A stretch of 64,000 bases of DNA, taken from assembly GCA_934086775.1 (NCBI GenBank), contig CAKOIJ010000001.1, forward strand, positions 18,502 to 82,501. The letters are read 5' to 3'. This DNA comes from an uncultured Bacilli bacterium. Lineage in GTDB: Bacteria; Bacillota_I; Bacilli_A; RF39; UBA660. A program made the translations under genes and the position numbers. The notes beneath the pieces are model-generated. The model saw nothing but the letters and a program-made list of their open reading frames with translations, searched no databases and had not been told where the DNA came from. This document shows positions 16,887-24,843 of this stretch, one piece after another (within the stretch, counting starts at the first letter, position 1; each line of letters starts with the position of its first letter).

Positions 16887-17486
16887 TCATCTATTTAACA
16901 CTTTACTAACTGGATTAAATGATTTTCTATGGTATTTACTTGCCCCATATTTTTCTAATGCTTCAATATGTTTTTTAGTTCCATACCCTTTATTATTCTT
17001 TAAATCATACATAGGATATTCTTCATCCATTTTAATTAGTAAATGATCTCTTGTAACTTTAGCTATAATACTAGCTGCTGCTATAGTTTCACTTAAAGCA
17101 TCTCCTTTTATAATAGAAGTAGTAGGAATATCTATGTCAAGTTTCATTGCATCTATTAAAATATGCTCTGGTGCTACATCTAAATTACTGATGGCTTCTT
17201 TCATAGCAATTTTAGTTGCTTCGTAAATATTTACTTCATCTATAACTTTCTCGCTTACTATTCCAAGGCCTATACTAAGTGCATTATCTTTTATAATAGT
17301 ATATAGCTCTTCTCTTTTCTTTTCAGTTAATTTCTTACTATCTTTTATATCCTTATGAAAGAAATTAACTGGTAAAATAACTGCACATGCCACTACTGGT
17401 CCTATTAAAGGACCTCTTCCCACTTCGTCAACACCTGCAATTAATGTTTTCCCTTCTTTATATAGTTCATTTTCATATTCAAGCAT
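16887..17486 (-). CDS. rnhB: Ribonuclease HII
   Basis: RNase HII of about 199 residues removes ribonucleotides and RNA primers from DNA. The active-site pattern is clear: AGVDEVGRGPLIGPVVACAV, then DSKKLTEKKRE, ILIDAMKL, KGDALSETIAAASIIAKVTRD and YGTKKHIEAL. The frame is open 16 codons further up, inside dxs, but the ATG at 17486 overlaps the dxs stop by 8 bases with GGAAAG in front of it. This is a typical translational coupling start. Confidence 0.93.
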   Translation of the reverse strand: MLEYENELYKEGKTLIAGVDEVGRGPLIGPVVACAVILPVNFFHKDIKDSKKLTEKKREELYTIIKDNALSIGLGIVSEKVIDEVNIYEATKIAMKEAISNLDVAPEHILIDAMKLDIDIPTTSIIKGDALSETIAAASIIAKVTRDHLLIKMDEEYPMYDLKNNKGYGTKKHIEALEKYGASKYHRKSFNPVSKVLNR

Positions 17487-19329
17487 TCTTTCCAACTTCT
17501 TTCTTAATTCTATTATATAACGAATCTTTATCAAGTGAAAGTTCTTTTAATAATTCTTCCCTATTACCTTGCATTACAAACTTATTCTCTATACCCATAA
17601 TAATTATTTCTTTATTTGTCAAAGTTTTTAAATAACTTCCTAAAGAACCTACTTTCATACTTTCTTCATATACTATAATTTTTTTGTTCTTTTCAAGCAC
17701 TTTATTAAAATAATCATAATCAATTGGTTTTAAAAATCTAGCATTAACTAGTTCTACATTAATATTTTCTCCTCTTAGTTTATTTACTACTTCTAGACTT
17801 TCATTAACAAAATCTCCATATGTTATAATTGTTAAATCCTTTCCACTTGTTATCTGTTCCCATGAACCTATCTCAATTTCTTTAGGTTTATCTTTTAAAT
17901 ATTTAACTTTCTTTTTAGAATATCTAATAAAAAAAGGACTATTACTTTTAATAGCGGTTTTAAGTAAATTAGTTAATTCTATACTATCCTTAGGAGAAGT
18001 AATAATTAAATTAGGAAGTGGAAGTGAAAATGTTAGATCAAATACTCCCTGATGTGTCTCTCCATCTTCTCCTACTATACCACATCTATCTACCCCTATA
18101 ATAACATGAGAATTCATCCTTGATATGTCGTGAACTATCATGTCATATCCTCTTTGCATAAAGCTAGAATATATACTTACAAAAGGAATAATCTTATTTA
18201 AACTTAAACTGTTGGCTAGAATTAAAGCGTGTTCTTCTGCAATACCAGTATCAATAAACTGATTAGGAAATTTTTCTTTATATTTTGTTAATTTTGAACC
18301 AACTTCCATTGCTGGTGTAATAACCATTAATTCTTTTCTATTTAATCTAACTAATGAATCACACATTATTTCACTATAACTTACTAAATCACTTTTACCT
18401 AGAAATTCTCCTGTTTTTTTATTAAATGCAGGTACTCCATGCCAAAGTCCTTTCTTATCATTCTCAGTAAATTTATAGCCTTTTCCTTTTTCTGTTATAA
18501 CATGAATTAAAACGGGTCCTTTTGCTTCTTTAGCCATTTTTAAATAACTTTCTAGTTCACAAAAGTCATGACCATTAATAGGGCCATAATAATCTATTCC
18601 AAACTCTTCAAAAAGATATCCTTCTTTTATATATAGTTTCTTAATACTTTCTTTTATTAAATGCATAAACTTAACTAAATATTTTCCTATAAAAGGAACT
18701 TTTATTAAAAACCTTTTAGTTCCATTCTTAGCTAAATCATATCTTTTATTACTTCTTAATTTATCTAAATAATTATGGAGAGCGCCTACATTCTCACTAA
18801 TACTCATATTATTATCGTTCAAGATAATGATCATTTTAGATTTGACTTCTCCAATATGATTTAATGCTTCATAGGAAAGTCCATTAGAAATAGAAGCATC
18901 TCCTATAACTGCTACTACATTATAATCTTCTTTATACTTATCTCTTGCAATTGCAAAACCAAGTGCACTACTTAAACTAGTTGAAGAATGTCCTGCTTCA
19001 TAACAGTCATAAACGCTTTCACTTCTCTTTTGAAAGCCACTTAAACCATTTATTTTTCTTAAATTATCAAAATCTTTACTCCTACCAGTTAAAATCTTAT
19101 GAGTATATGCTTGATGTCCTACATCAAATATAACTTTATCCTTAGGTAAATTAAAAACTCTATCTATCATTATAGTTAACTCGACTACTCCTAGATTACT
19201 AGATAAATGGCCACCATTTTTAGATACTTTGTCTATAATAAATTCTCTTATATCCTTAGCGAGGACTTCTAATTCTTTGTAACTCATCTTCTTTAAAAAT
19301 TTGGGATCTTTTATATCATATAAATTCAT
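17479..19329 (-). CDS. dxs: 1-deoxy-D-xylulose-5-phosphate synthase
   Basis: This 616-residue thiamine-diphosphate enzyme condenses pyruvate and glyceraldehyde-3-phosphate, the first step of the non-mevalonate isoprenoid pathway. Signatures: SNLGVVELTIMIDRVF, DVGHQAYTHKILTGR, the ThDP motif GDASISNGLSYEALNHIG with NDNNMSIS, and the transketolase-like pyrimidine domain with DTGIAEEHA and GEDGETHQGVFD. It ends in TGA, showing that UGA is a stop here. It has its own promoter and overlaps rnhB. Confidence 0.97.
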   Translation of the reverse strand: MNLYDIKDPKFLKKMSYKELEVLAKDIREFIIDKVSKNGGHLSSNLGVVELTIMIDRVFNLPKDKVIFDVGHQAYTHKILTGRSKDFDNLRKINGLSGFQKRSESVYDCYEAGHSSTSLSSALGFAIARDKYKEDYNVVAVIGDASISNGLSYEALNHIGEVKSKMIIILNDNNMSISENVGALHNYLDKLRSNKRYDLAKNGTKRFLIKVPFIGKYLVKFMHLIKESIKKLYIKEGYLFEEFGIDYYGPINGHDFCELESYLKMAKEAKGPVLIHVITEKGKGYKFTENDKKGLWHGVPAFNKKTGEFLGKSDLVSYSEIMCDSLVRLNRKELMVITPAMEVGSKLTKYKEKFPNQFIDTGIAEEHALILANSLSLNKIIPFVSIYSSFMQRGYDMIVHDISRMNSHVIIGVDRCGIVGEDGETHQGVFDLTFSLPLPNLIITSPKDSIELTNLLKTAIKSNSPFFIRYSKKKVKYLKDKPKEIEIGSWEQITSGKDLTIITYGDFVNESLEVVNKLRGENINVELVNARFLKPIDYDYFNKVLEKNKKIIVYEESMKVGSLGSYLKTLTNKEIIIMGIENKFVMQGNREELLKELSLDKDSLYNRIKKEVGKNA

Positions 19330-19349
19330 TACTACACTCCAGTTATTAA

Positions 19350-19378
19350 ATTATAGTTTATTTTTTTAATTTTATCAA
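19350..19378 (-). promoter_or_regulatory. SigA-type promoter of dxs
   Basis: TTGATA (19373-19378), a 17-base spacer and TATAAT (19350-19355). Confidence 0.8.
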
Positions 19379-19403
19379 TATAAAAGACATTTAACCTTTA
19401 CAT

Positions 19404-19436
19404 AGATAAATAAAAGTGCAATTTCTTGCACTTTAA
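19404..19436 (-). terminator. Intrinsic terminator after surface gene 2
   Basis: Nine-bp arms (AAAGTGCAA/TTGCACTTT) followed by TTATTTAT, overlapping the stop codon of surface gene 2. Confidence 0.75.
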
Positions 19437-20959
19437 TTATAAACTATTTCGTATGGGTTTTCTGAACTTCCATCTCCCAAAGAATATAGGGCATCTATCT
19501 TAATACTGATAACTGGTCGAACAGCATTTTGAGTCCTAGAAGTATTATATACTAAAGCACCATTATATTCTTCTTTAGCTGGATAATAATTAATACGAGC
19601 AAGTGCCGCATAATAATGATGCTCAGAATCACTAAAAAAATATCCGCCTGGGGAAATAGTCCACCATACTGTTTTTTTCGAAACAAACTCGCTTTTACTG
19701 TTCAAATTAAACCATAAGTATGAGTTCAATAAACTTGTTCCAGCTTTACCACCTGCATAAGCTATCTCATCAGCTGTCATTAGTCCTATTGGATATGTTA
19801 ATTTTGCTTCACTATTACTTCCTGAAAATGCATCACTACTATCTTCACAATTATATGTTGGATTTCCTGCTCTTAATCTTGTATATACATAGCAGTTAAA
19901 AGAACTACTGGCATTATAACTTGGTGCTTTTCTATCATTACAATAGACTGCTTCTGTACTTATGTATTTTGTATAACTTGTTAAATTATTACTATACCAG
20001 TTATCTATATATGTTTTTATAGTACTATTATTTTCATTTGTTCTATTGCTTTCAAGACTTCCACTTGTTCCATACATGTATCCCACATACATTGGGTCAT
20101 CATATGTACTATTGAATGCGCTTTTTCCTATATAACCCTGAGTTGTATCAGGACTTGTTCCTACATAAAGCATTCTAATACTTCCGTCTGCATTTGTTCT
20201 TATTATTCTCCAGTAGTATCCTCCAAATTTAACCCAGTTGTTAGTAGCATTTCCTGCAAAGTAATACACTATTTCAGGTGTACTTCCTGCTATACTTTCA
20301 GTACTTGTATAAAGCGTTCCTGTATTAGTAGAATTAAATGTATTTGAAAAGTCACTTCTTACTCCTCTTACTGGATTATCTTCTAGTAATTTATACCCAA
20401 GTGTTCCTTCTTTATAATCTCCGTGTAATTTTATTTCATTATTATCTATATATAGTGTTCCGGATAGCTCTTTTCCCATATCTATATTTTGATTTTCAGT
20501 TTCACTATTTAAATATCTAAACTCTACATTATATGTATGAGTTTTATTCTTTTCTATATTTATATTATATCCTAGTGTCATATCTGTACTTATACTGCTT
20601 TTAGGTACATCTTTGAAGTCACTCATATTGTATCCACCATCAGTACTAGTTATTTTATATTGTAAGTATCCTGTTGTTACAAAAGTATTTATTAAATCTT
20701 TTATAACTATGTTATATTTATAAGTACCATTACTTTGATTTTTAACTGTAAAAGTATTTACTCCGCTACTCCAACCTGGTTCTATTTCTGAACCTGCTAT
20801 TGTACCACTTCCACTAGCAAAAACTATTTTTAACTCTGCACTAGATGTAGATACATTAGAGTTTTTACTATTAATAGTTGTACTAAAATATGCTATTGAT
20901 ACTGATAGTACTACTACTAATAAACTTCCTAATATAATTAATAATTCTCTCTTTTTCAT
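19433..20959 (-). CDS. Membrane-anchored surface protein with DUF6273-like C-terminal domain (paralogue 2)
   Basis: This 508-residue paralogue of the 13514-15019 product shares the layout: MKKRELLIILGSLL with an N-terminal hydrophobic segment, a TasA/camelysin-like beta region (GTIAGSEIEPGWSSG), then a DUF6273-like domain with FGGYYWRIIRTNADGSIRML and the conserved tail NAVRPVISIK and NPYEIVYN. The segment between the tryptophan pair and the tail (about 445-488) is unrelated to that of paralogue 1 and contains many Tyr and His. The leader region is homologous to that of paralogue 1. Extracellular display and ligand binding are plausible but inferred. Confidence 0.75.
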   Translation of the reverse strand: MKKRELLIILGSLLVVVLSVSIAYFSTTINSKNSNVSTSSAELKIVFASGSGTIAGSEIEPGWSSGVNTFTVKNQSNGTYKYNIVIKDLINTFVTTGYLQYKITSTDGGYNMSDFKDVPKSSISTDMTLGYNINIEKNKTHTYNVEFRYLNSETENQNIDMGKELSGTLYIDNNEIKLHGDYKEGTLGYKLLEDNPVRGVRSDFSNTFNSTNTGTLYTSTESIAGSTPEIVYYFAGNATNNWVKFGGYYWRIIRTNADGSIRMLYVGTSPDTTQGYIGKSAFNSTYDDPMYVGYMYGTSGSLESNRTNENNSTIKTYIDNWYSNNLTSYTKYISTEAVYCNDRKAPSYNASSSFNCYVYTRLRAGNPTYNCEDSSDAFSGSNSEAKLTYPIGLMTADEIAYAGGKAGTSLLNSYLWFNLNSKSEFVSKKTVWWTISPGGYFFSDSEHHYYAALARINYYPAKEEYNGALVYNTSRTQNAVRPVISIKIDALYSLGDGSSENPYEIVYN

Positions 20960-20980
20960 AATGACTTCCTTTCTAACACG

Positions 20981-21009
20981 AAAAATAGATAGACTAAAAG
21001 TCTATCTAT
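20981..21009 (-). terminator. Intrinsic terminator inside the leader of surface gene 2
   Basis: Eleven-bp arms (ATAGATAGACT and complement), a 3-base loop and a T run. As in copy 1, it lies between leader ORF and gene. The nine-G frame of the leader ORF ends at a TAG in its 5' arm. Confidence 0.85.
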
Positions 21010-21035
21010 TTAATACACATGAAAAACTAGAGTTA

Positions 21036-21101
21036 TTAGTTGTTAGTAATAACCCCCCCCCCAAGTACTTTATTTTGTACAAATAGGTTGCTGTTTTTCA
21101 T
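21036..21101 (-). CDS. Leader peptide ORF with a ten-G tract (copy 2), 21 residues
   Basis: ATG at 21101 follows AAAGGAG by 9 bases. The peptide begins MKNSNLFVQNKVLGGGV and ends ITNN, stopping at TAA (21036-21038). The ten-G tract, codon count, ribosome binding site and following terminator match copy 1; differences include silent changes (CTA/CTT for the Leu before the tract). The region around its start codon (CATGAAAAAC) is complementary to a segment after its stop (GTTTTTCATG), a pairing kept in both copies, which could hide the start codon in the RNA. Confidence 0.65.
   Translation of the reverse strand: MKNSNLFVQNKVLGGGVITNN
21053..21062 (-). repeat. Homopolymer: ten G on the coding strand (copy 2)
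   Basis: Ten C on the plus strand, the same length and codon position as the tract at 15124-15133. Confidence 0.85.
21065..21080 (-). repeat. GTAC-N8-GTAC element within leader ORF 2
   Basis: Identical to the element at 15136-15151. Confidence 0.5.
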
Positions 21102-21180
21102 GTTCTTTGTCTCCTTTGTTTTTTTGAAATATATGTACCACATTATGTACACTACATTTCTTATATTTTCTTACAATAAA

Positions 21181-21209
21181 ATAATACCACAAAAAGTATT
21201 AGTTTACAA
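21181..21209 (-). promoter_or_regulatory. Promoter of leader/surface gene 2
   Basis: TTGTAA (21204-21209), a 17-base spacer and TATTAT (21181-21186), as in copy 1. The predicted 5' UTR is about 73 bases, longer than in copy 1 (32) because of extra sequence between promoter and ribosome binding site. Confidence 0.7.
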
Positions 21210-21237
21210 GTATTATTTTCTTATACTTTTTGTGGTA
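21185..21237 (-). promoter_or_regulatory. 14-bp inverted repeat overlapping the leader promoter (copy 2)
   Basis: Arms at 21185-21198 and 21224-21237, with a 25-base gap. Arms and gap are almost identical to copy 1, while the sequence downstream of the promoter diverges; this points to selection on the element. Confidence 0.65.
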
Positions 21238-21319
21238 CTAATGCGTAGCAATTTTTAAAATTGGTTTTAATAATAAAACTACTTATGATATAGTTCATAA
21301 GTTTTTCAAATGGGGGTCA

Positions 21320-21425
21320 ATTAAAAATAAACACCAAATCAACTTGATCTGGTGTTTATCAGCACAATACGGACTGAGTGAATACCTAACGAGCAAAAGC
21401 TAGGTAATACTCATTTTATTTGTCC
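21320..21425 (-). ncRNA. Candidate small structured RNA with terminator
   Basis: A TATAAT (21432-21437) precedes a region with two hairpins. The first is an imperfect stem (GAGTATTACCTAGC opposite TAGGTATTCACTC) at 21376-21412. The second is a 10-bp stem (ATAAACACCA/TGGTGTTTAT) at 21327-21359, followed by a T run like an intrinsic terminator. The predicted transcript is about 105 bases. It contains only a 4-codon ORF (AAAGGA, then ATG AGT ATT ACC TAG). It matches no RNA family that I recognise (not SRP, 6S or RNase P RNA). It could also be the decayed end of a gene. Confidence 0.4.
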
Positions 21426-21488
21426 TTTAATATTATATGAAGCATTTCTTCATGTATACATGATATCATTTGTATCAAATAATATCAA

Positions 21489-21504
21489 GTACTTTATATT
21501 GTGC
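21489..21504 (-). repeat. GTAC-like element after the SPOR gene
   Basis: GCAC, eight A/T bases, GTAC: one base different from the element at the end of surface gene 1, again just after a stop codon. Confidence 0.35.
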
Positions 21505-21507
21505 TTA

Positions 21508-21933
21508 TTATTTTAGGATTTTATCTAATTCTTTTAACTGTGCTTTCATAATTAAATCTACTTTATTTTTATTATCTATTTTTTTAATTAATTCATCATA
21601 TTTATCTATTTTATTACTAAATTCTTTGTCTTTAATTTTAATTTTCTTTTTAAAGTTATTACTTTGAACACCATATAAATTAATTAATTTGTCATATACT
21701 TCATCACTCTTAGTAATACCTATAAATACTTTAAAAAGTTCTTCTTCCTCTTTAACAATATAATTGTCATAATTTTTAGTTATTTTATTTACACTATCAT
21801 AACTTTTATATGCACCGACTTGAAGTATATAGTAGTTTGGTATAGTCTCATTTTTACTTTTATATTTTTTAAATATTAAAAACGAAAATAAAGAAGTAAT
21901 TAATATAATAATTAATAAATATTTTTTATTCAT
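21508..21933 (-). CDS. SPOR-domain membrane protein
   Basis: This protein has about 141 residues starting MNKKYLLIIILITSL, with one N-terminal membrane helix. A SPOR-like domain follows (YYILQVGAYKSYDSVNKI, then EELFKVFIGITKSDEVYDKL), a fold that binds denuded glycan strands at division or sporulation septa. The C-terminal third is a charged helix. The frame extends six codons further, but AAAGGTGA lies before the ATG at 21933. It follows rpmF but is separated from it by a strong terminator. Confidence 0.7.
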   Translation of the reverse strand: MNKKYLLIIILITSLFSFLIFKKYKSKNETIPNYYILQVGAYKSYDSVNKITKNYDNYIVKEEEELFKVFIGITKSDEVYDKLINLYGVQSNNFKKKIKIKDKEFSNKIDKYDELIKKIDNKNKVDLIMKAQLKELDKILK

Positions 21934-21988
21934 AGTAGTCACCTTTAACATGATTATAACCTATAAATAATAAAATATTTGTCAAAAA

Positions 21989-22018
21989 AAAAACTGAAAA
22001 ATTATTTTTCAGTTTTTT
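21989..22018 (-). terminator. Intrinsic terminator at the end of rpmF
   Basis: A 13-bp A/T-rich stem (AAAACTGAAAAAT with complement) is followed by a long T run and overlaps the rpmF stop. Confidence 0.85.
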
Positions 22019-22205
22019 TAATAACTTCTTTACCTTTGTAAAATCCACATTTTGTACAAGCACGATGTGGCATTAAAGCTTCACCACAATTAGGACATGT
22101 AACAACAGTTGGAGCTTCTTTCTTTAAATGAGTTCTTCTTGCTCTTTTAGCTGTTTTACTTGTTCTTCTTGCGGGTACTGCAAATAATTGTAAATCTAGT
22201 TTCAT
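22002..22205 (-). CDS. rpmF: Ribosomal protein L32 with an N-terminal extension
   Basis: This 67-residue zinc-ribbon L32 contains [18 protein letters not shown], then the four zinc ligands in [19 protein letters not shown]32 normally begins at MAVP; here MKLDLQLF precedes AVP. GGAGGG lies 6 bases before the ATG at 22205 and there is no ATG at the usual place, so the extension is real. Its start overlaps the end of the yceD-like gene by 4 bases (ATGA). Confidence 0.93.
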   Translation of the reverse strand: MKLDLQLFAVPARRTSKTAKRARRTHLKKEAPTVVTCPNCGEALMPHRACTKCGFYKGKEVIKKTEK

Positions 22206-22690
22206 CTTTTTCCCTCCATATCTAACATACTACTTAGTTCACTAAAAGGAGAACTACTAGTACTTTCGTTTTCATCTAAGAGGCTCCATCCATTTCCTTC
22301 TTTTAAAAACTTGGCATCCTCTTTAACCACACGAAGTGGAACTTCCAATATAATATTTTCCCATACTATTCCAAAAATATCAAGAGAATTTTGAAAAAAT
22401 ATCTGTTTTTCGCCAGGAATTACATTTTCACTTATATTTTTATCTATGAAAATATTAATAGGATAATTTACTTCTTCTAAACTCCTAGCGCATACAAGAA
22501 CCATATTTCCTTGTATTGTAAGTTCTAAATGATAAATGTCATCACTTACTCTAGTGATAGAACCCTTAGCATTAACTTTTTCTAATCTTTTAATACTAGT
22601 ACCGTTTAAATCGTCATTAGTAAACTTTATATTTTCATCAAAATCTATTTTTTCTTTTGATTCATTTTTTAAAGGAGTAATATCTATCAT
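22202..22690 (-). CDS. YceD/DUF177 family protein
   Basis: This 162-residue protein is the YceD (DUF177) family member that typically precedes rpmF. YceD proteins are linked to 23S rRNA and L32 assembly. Visible pattern: a middle strand-rich segment [27 protein letters not shown] in the position of the family core with one Cys, and [12 protein letters not shown]. The usual CxRCL zinc-like motif is reduced to a single Cys (VCARSL). It ends in TGA. A GGAAGG site and an extended -10 promoter precede it. Confidence 0.75.
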   Translation of the reverse strand: MIDITPLKNESKEKIDFDENIKFTNDDLNGTSIKRLEKVNAKGSITRVSDDIYHLELTIQGNMVLVCARSLEEVNYPINIFIDKNISENVIPGEKQIFFQNSLDIFGIVWENIILEVPLRVVKEDAKFLKEGNGWSLLDENESTSSSPFSELSSMLDMEGKR

Positions 22691-22713
22691 ATCTTATCCT
22701 TCCCTTCTCGAAT

Positions 22714-22722
22714 ATTATATCA
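22714..22722 (-). promoter_or_regulatory. Extended -10 promoter of yceD-rpmF
   Basis: TGATATAAT (TGn plus consensus -10), with no clear -35. It is back to back with the tmcAL promoter. Confidence 0.55.
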
Positions 22723-22750
22723 CACTTATACTTATTTTTAAATGATTTAT

Positions 22751-22779
22751 TTGATTTAAATATAAAATTTTAGTAAAAT
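22751..22779 (+). promoter_or_regulatory. SigA-type promoter of tmcAL
   Basis: TTGATT (22751-22756), a 17-base spacer and TAAAAT (22774-22779). The predicted 5' UTR is only about 10-12 bases. Confidence 0.65.
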
Positions 22780-22797
22780 AATACGTGGTGAAGCAAA

Positions 22798-23925
22798 GTG
22801 AAAGAAATAATTGGTATAGTTACTGAATATAATCCATTCCATAATGGACACTTATATCAAATAAATAAAATAAGAGAACTTTTTCCAGATAGCATAATAA
22901 TAATTGCTATGAGTGGAAACTACACTATGAGGGGTGAAATAAGTGTGATAGATAAATGGAATAAAACTAGACTTGCTTTAGAAAATGGTGTAGACATAGT
23001 TTTGGAAATACCTTTTCTATTTAGTAATGAGTCAAGTGATACATTTAGTTTTGGTGCACTAAAGGTGTTAAATGAATTTAAAATAAATACTTTGGTTTTT
23101 GGTAGTGAAACAAATGATATAGAAAAACTTAAAAAAGCAAGTAGTGTTCAAATAAATAATAAGGAATTTGATAGTTTAGTAAAGAAATATATGGATAAAG
23201 GATATAATTACCCTACTAGTTTAGGTAAAAGTATTTATGACTTAACTAATGTAACAATAAAACATAGTAATGATATTTTAGCAGTGAGTTATATTAAAGA
23301 AATAATAAGGAATGGGTATAATATAGAACCATTTATAATAAAAAGAACAAATCATTTTAAAAATAATGATCTATCTAGTAATATAATAAGTGCTTATGAA
23401 ATAAGAAGTCTTTTAAAAGAAAAAAAGAATATAGATAAATATGTACCAAGAAGTACTTTAAAGTACATAGAAAATATTGATTATAATAAGTTATTTTCTT
23501 TAATTAAATATAAAGTAATAAGTGAGAAAGACTTTCTTAGAAAATATCATTTAGTAAATGAAGGAATAGAAAATAGAATATATGAAGGGATTATAAAAAC
23601 GAATAACTATGATGATTTAGTTAAATATATAACTAATAAGAGAGTTACTATTAATAAAGTTAATAGAATATTAATAAATATATTTACAGGTTTTACTAAA
23701 GAAATGAAATCAAATGATTTAAATTATATCAAAATACTTGGGATGACTAAAAAAGGTAAAGAATATTATTCTAGTATTAAAAAAGTGATAAATATTAAAG
23801 TAGTAAATAAGTTCGAAAAAGATATTATGGATAATGAATTAAAAGTAACTTATTTATATAGTATTATTGCAAATAATGAGGAAATATTTAATAAAGAAAT
23901 AAAAGAACATACTATTATAGTTTAG
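22798..23925 (+). CDS. tmcAL: tRNA(Met) cytidine acetate ligase (TmcAL/YlbM)
   Basis: This 375-residue nucleotidyltransferase-fold enzyme makes N4-acetylcytidine at the wobble position of elongator tRNA-Met from acetate and ATP. Motifs: GIVTEYNPFHNGHLYQINKI with the HxGH-type signature, AMSGNYTMRGE, EIPFLFSNESSDTFSFGAL, and the ISAYEIRSLL region. The start is GTG at 22798 with only a weak GGTG upstream. Its last bases overlap the convergent CDF gene by 11. Confidence 0.9.
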   Translation: MKEIIGIVTEYNPFHNGHLYQINKIRELFPDSIIIIAMSGNYTMRGEISVIDKWNKTRLALENGVDIVLEIPFLFSNESSDTFSFGALKVLNEFKINTLVFGSETNDIEKLKKASSVQINNKEFDSLVKKYMDKGYNYPTSLGKSIYDLTNVTIKHSNDILAVSYIKEIIRNGYNIEPFIIKRTNHFKNNDLSSNIISAYEIRSLLKEKKNIDKYVPRSTLKYIENIDYNKLFSLIKYKVISEKDFLRKYHLVNEGIENRIYEGIIKTNNYDDLVKYITNKRVTINKVNRILINIFTGFTKEMKSNDLNYIKILGMTKKGKEYYSSIKKVINIKVVNKFEKDIMDNELKVTYLYSIIANNEEIFNKEIKEHTIIV

Positions 23926-24781
23926 TATGTTCTTTTACTTTTTTAGGTTTAAAATTTACTGTTACATATCTGATGCAAAGATCACTTTTCTTTAAGTTAT
24001 TCTTTATTTTCTTTTCTATTTTATATACATCTTTAAGTAAAGCTTCTTCATTATATAATAAATCTATAGTAGCTTCGTAATAATATCCATATTTTAAGAG
24101 TGTAATTCTTCTTATTTTAACATTGTTTTCATTAACAATATCTTTTACTTTATTAATAATATTTTCATCAAGTTCTCTTTCTCCTAGTATACTTTTAATA
24201 TTTTCTATAAAAATACTTACACCTATTTTAATAGTAAATAAAGCTATTAAAATTGATCCTATCATATCTGCATATATAAATACTTTTCTTTTACCTATCA
24301 AAGATAATAAAACAAATATAAAGGCTACAAATGAGTTATACATATCTACTTTGCTTTCATAAGCATTAGTTAAAATAATATTACTTTTAAGTTCTTTTCC
24401 TTTTCTTAATAAATATTTAGAAAGTAAATATTTAAAAACAATAGTAAGAATTAAAATAATTAGACCGAATATATTAGTAACTTTATTTTTAGAACCAAAT
24501 GAAGATATAATTATGCCTATTCCTAATGAAATAATAAATATACTCATTGCTATACTAGTTAAATATTCTACTCTTCCATGACCATAAGGATGATTTAAAT
24601 CGGGTTTTTTATTAGATAGTTTACTTCCAATAATACCAATAAAATCAGTAGAAGTATCACTTAAAGAGTGAACAGCATCTGAAAGAAGAGTTTTAGAGTT
24701 ACTTATTATTCCTCCTATAAATTTAAAAGAAGTTAAAATTATATTAATAATTAAACTTCTAAATAATACCTTACTTTGCAT
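23915..24781 (-). CDS. Cation diffusion facilitator (CDF) family metal transporter
   Basis: This transporter of about 288 residues exports divalent metals (Zn, Mn or Fe; the specificity cannot be read). It has about six membrane helices and the CDF metal sites SDAVHSLSDTSTDF (DxxxD/HxxxD pattern) and NHPYGHGRVEY. The cytosolic C-terminal domain (about 205-285) has IRRITLLKYGYYYEATIDLLY. The frame is open further upstream, but AAGGGGTGG precedes the ATG at 24781, which starts the first membrane segment. Confidence 0.88.
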   Translation of the reverse strand: MQSKVLFRSLIINIILTSFKFIGGIISNSKTLLSDAVHSLSDTSTDFIGIIGSKLSNKKPDLNHPYGHGRVEYLTSIAMSIFIISLGIGIIISSFGSKNKVTNIFGLIILILTIVFKYLLSKYLLRKGKELKSNIILTNAYESKVDMYNSFVAFIFVLLSLIGKRKVFIYADMIGSILIALFTIKIGVSIFIENIKSILGERELDENIINKVKDIVNENNVKIRRITLLKYGYYYEATIDLLYNEEALLKDVYKIEKKIKNNLKKSDLCIRYVTVNFKPKKVKEHTKL

Positions 24782-24800
24782 AATTCCACCCCTTACAAAC

Positions 24801-24840
24801 CATTCCGAATTTTTCCTCATCTGCAAGAAAATTCGGAATG
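24801..24840. other. Intergenic hairpin between polA and the CDF gene
   Basis: A 13-bp inverted repeat (CATTCCGAATTTT with complement) has a 14-base centre. No clear T run follows, so it may slow decay or weakly terminate instead of being a standard terminator. Confidence 0.5.
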
Positions 24841-24843
24841 AGA

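Noticed and set aside
17479..19329. UGA read as tryptophan (mycoplasma code)
   Set aside because: dxs, the yceD-like gene and the ArsR-type gene all end in TGA exactly where overlapping genes start, and proteins use TGG for Trp, so the standard bacterial code applies.
13514..21240. A complete diversity-generating retroelement in the window
   Set aside because: No reverse transcriptase, accessory gene or template repeat is seen between or near the surface genes; only the target-like segment is suggestive.
21040..21258. A 72-codon plus-strand ORF across leader region 2
   Set aside because: It reads through the C tract, promoter and inverted repeat on the opposite strand, has no ribosome binding site, and has no counterpart at copy 1.
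21240..21470. SRP RNA, 6S RNA or RNase P RNA
   Set aside because: None of the conserved core motifs (GGAA-type SRP loop, 6S bubble, RNase P ACAGAAA) is present; only simple hairpins are visible.
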